DNA of 64,000 nt from UBA6109 sp035366835. GTDB lineage: Bacteria > Desulfobacterota > Syntrophia > Syntrophales > UBA6109. Each line of letters starts with the position of its first letter. Within the stretch, counting starts at the first letter, position 1. The stretch is taken from positions 1 through 64,000 of the forward strand of contig DAOSIS010000012.1 of NCBI GenBank assembly GCA_035366835.1. Reading direction: 5' to 3'. The notes under the pieces were generated by a model that saw only the letters and a list, made by a program, of their open reading frames with translations, was not told the origin of the DNA and ran no database searches. Shown piece after piece: positions 63,947 to 64,000 of the stretch. A program made the position numbers and the translations under genes.

Positions 63947-64000
63947 CTACGACCTCATGACCGAATCGGGATCGATGATGGCGGCCCTCCAGGAGGGCAC
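63947..64000 (-). CDS. FtsX-type ABC permease, C-terminal end (partial)
   Basis: On the minus strand, the last 54 bases read VPSWRAAIIDPDSVMRS and then TAG (63947-63949). The pattern P-x-W-R-A-A-x-x-D-P-x-x-x-x-R is the usual C-terminus of MacB/LolC-type permeases. The rest lies right of the window. It ends two bases before the ABC ATPase start, as expected for its partner. Confidence 0.7.
   Translation of the reverse strand: MPSWRAAIIDPDSVMRS

Overview
The window is high-GC DNA (about 60-65% by eye) from a Gram-negative bacterium. The nearest fit is the Desulfobacterota / former Deltaproteobacteria. The reasons are yebC-ruvC-ruvA-ruvB-queH next to an rRNA operon, an NtrY/NtrX-type sigma-54 pair behind a DUF4390 gene, lpxC (so an LPS outer membrane), a DUF3568 lipoprotein, a probable selenocysteine rhodanese and a candidate Rex box. 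No species can be named. A run of 100 N at 19114-19213 shows this is a draft or metagenome assembly.

Layout. 1-101: 3' end of a 5S rRNA and its terminator. 226-3775: yebC, the ruvCAB Holliday-junction genes and queH. 4077-9472: lpxC, a DUF4390 protein and the NtrY/NtrX-like pair. 9477-11791 (minus): a flippase-like membrane protein, a DUF3568 lipoprotein and an orphan NarL-type regulator. 12008-15213 (minus): gspE-gspF-gspH of a type II secretion system (T2SS). 15669-19533: an FKBP-like protein and a secreted multicopper oxidase (MCO) ending in a tandem-repeat propeller. 20022-23140: a small stress/redox group, namely a membrane protein, a secreted OB-fold-like protein whose gene is tightly bracketed by a 27-bp inverted repeat, a rhodanese with an in-frame UGA (probable selenocysteine), a universal stress protein and a metallo-beta-lactamase-fold enzyme.

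23559-43535 is a long polysaccharide locus on the plus strand: orphan ParB, Wzx-like flippase, methyltransferases and glycosyltransferases, Wzy-like polymerase, polyprenyl-phosphate glycosylphosphotransferase, YjbH-like outer-membrane protein, Wzz-like chain-length protein and a long Wza-like export protein. Many of its genes overlap by ATGA or GTGA. A silk-like Gly/Ala protein gene follows.

45091-55453 holds a second MCO-propeller gene, an active-looking FKBP, a lytic transglycosylase and the rest of the T2SS (gspI-J-K-L-M and a GspC-like gene). gspD and gspG are not in the window. 55461-64000 (minus) is a copper-type efflux operon read from the right edge: permease tail, ABC ATPase, polytopic membrane protein, CusB-like adaptor with extra metal-binding modules, CusA-like pump and two TlpA-like thioredoxin proteins.

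How it may fit together (inference): two large copper oxidases, each paired with an FKBP-type folding factor, probably leave the cell through the T2SS encoded on either side of the polysaccharide locus, while the Cus-type pump manages periplasmic copper. The points most worth a second look are the inverted-repeat-bracketed gene at 20578-21158, the selenocysteine rhodanese at 21201-21626 and the two MCO-propeller fusions.
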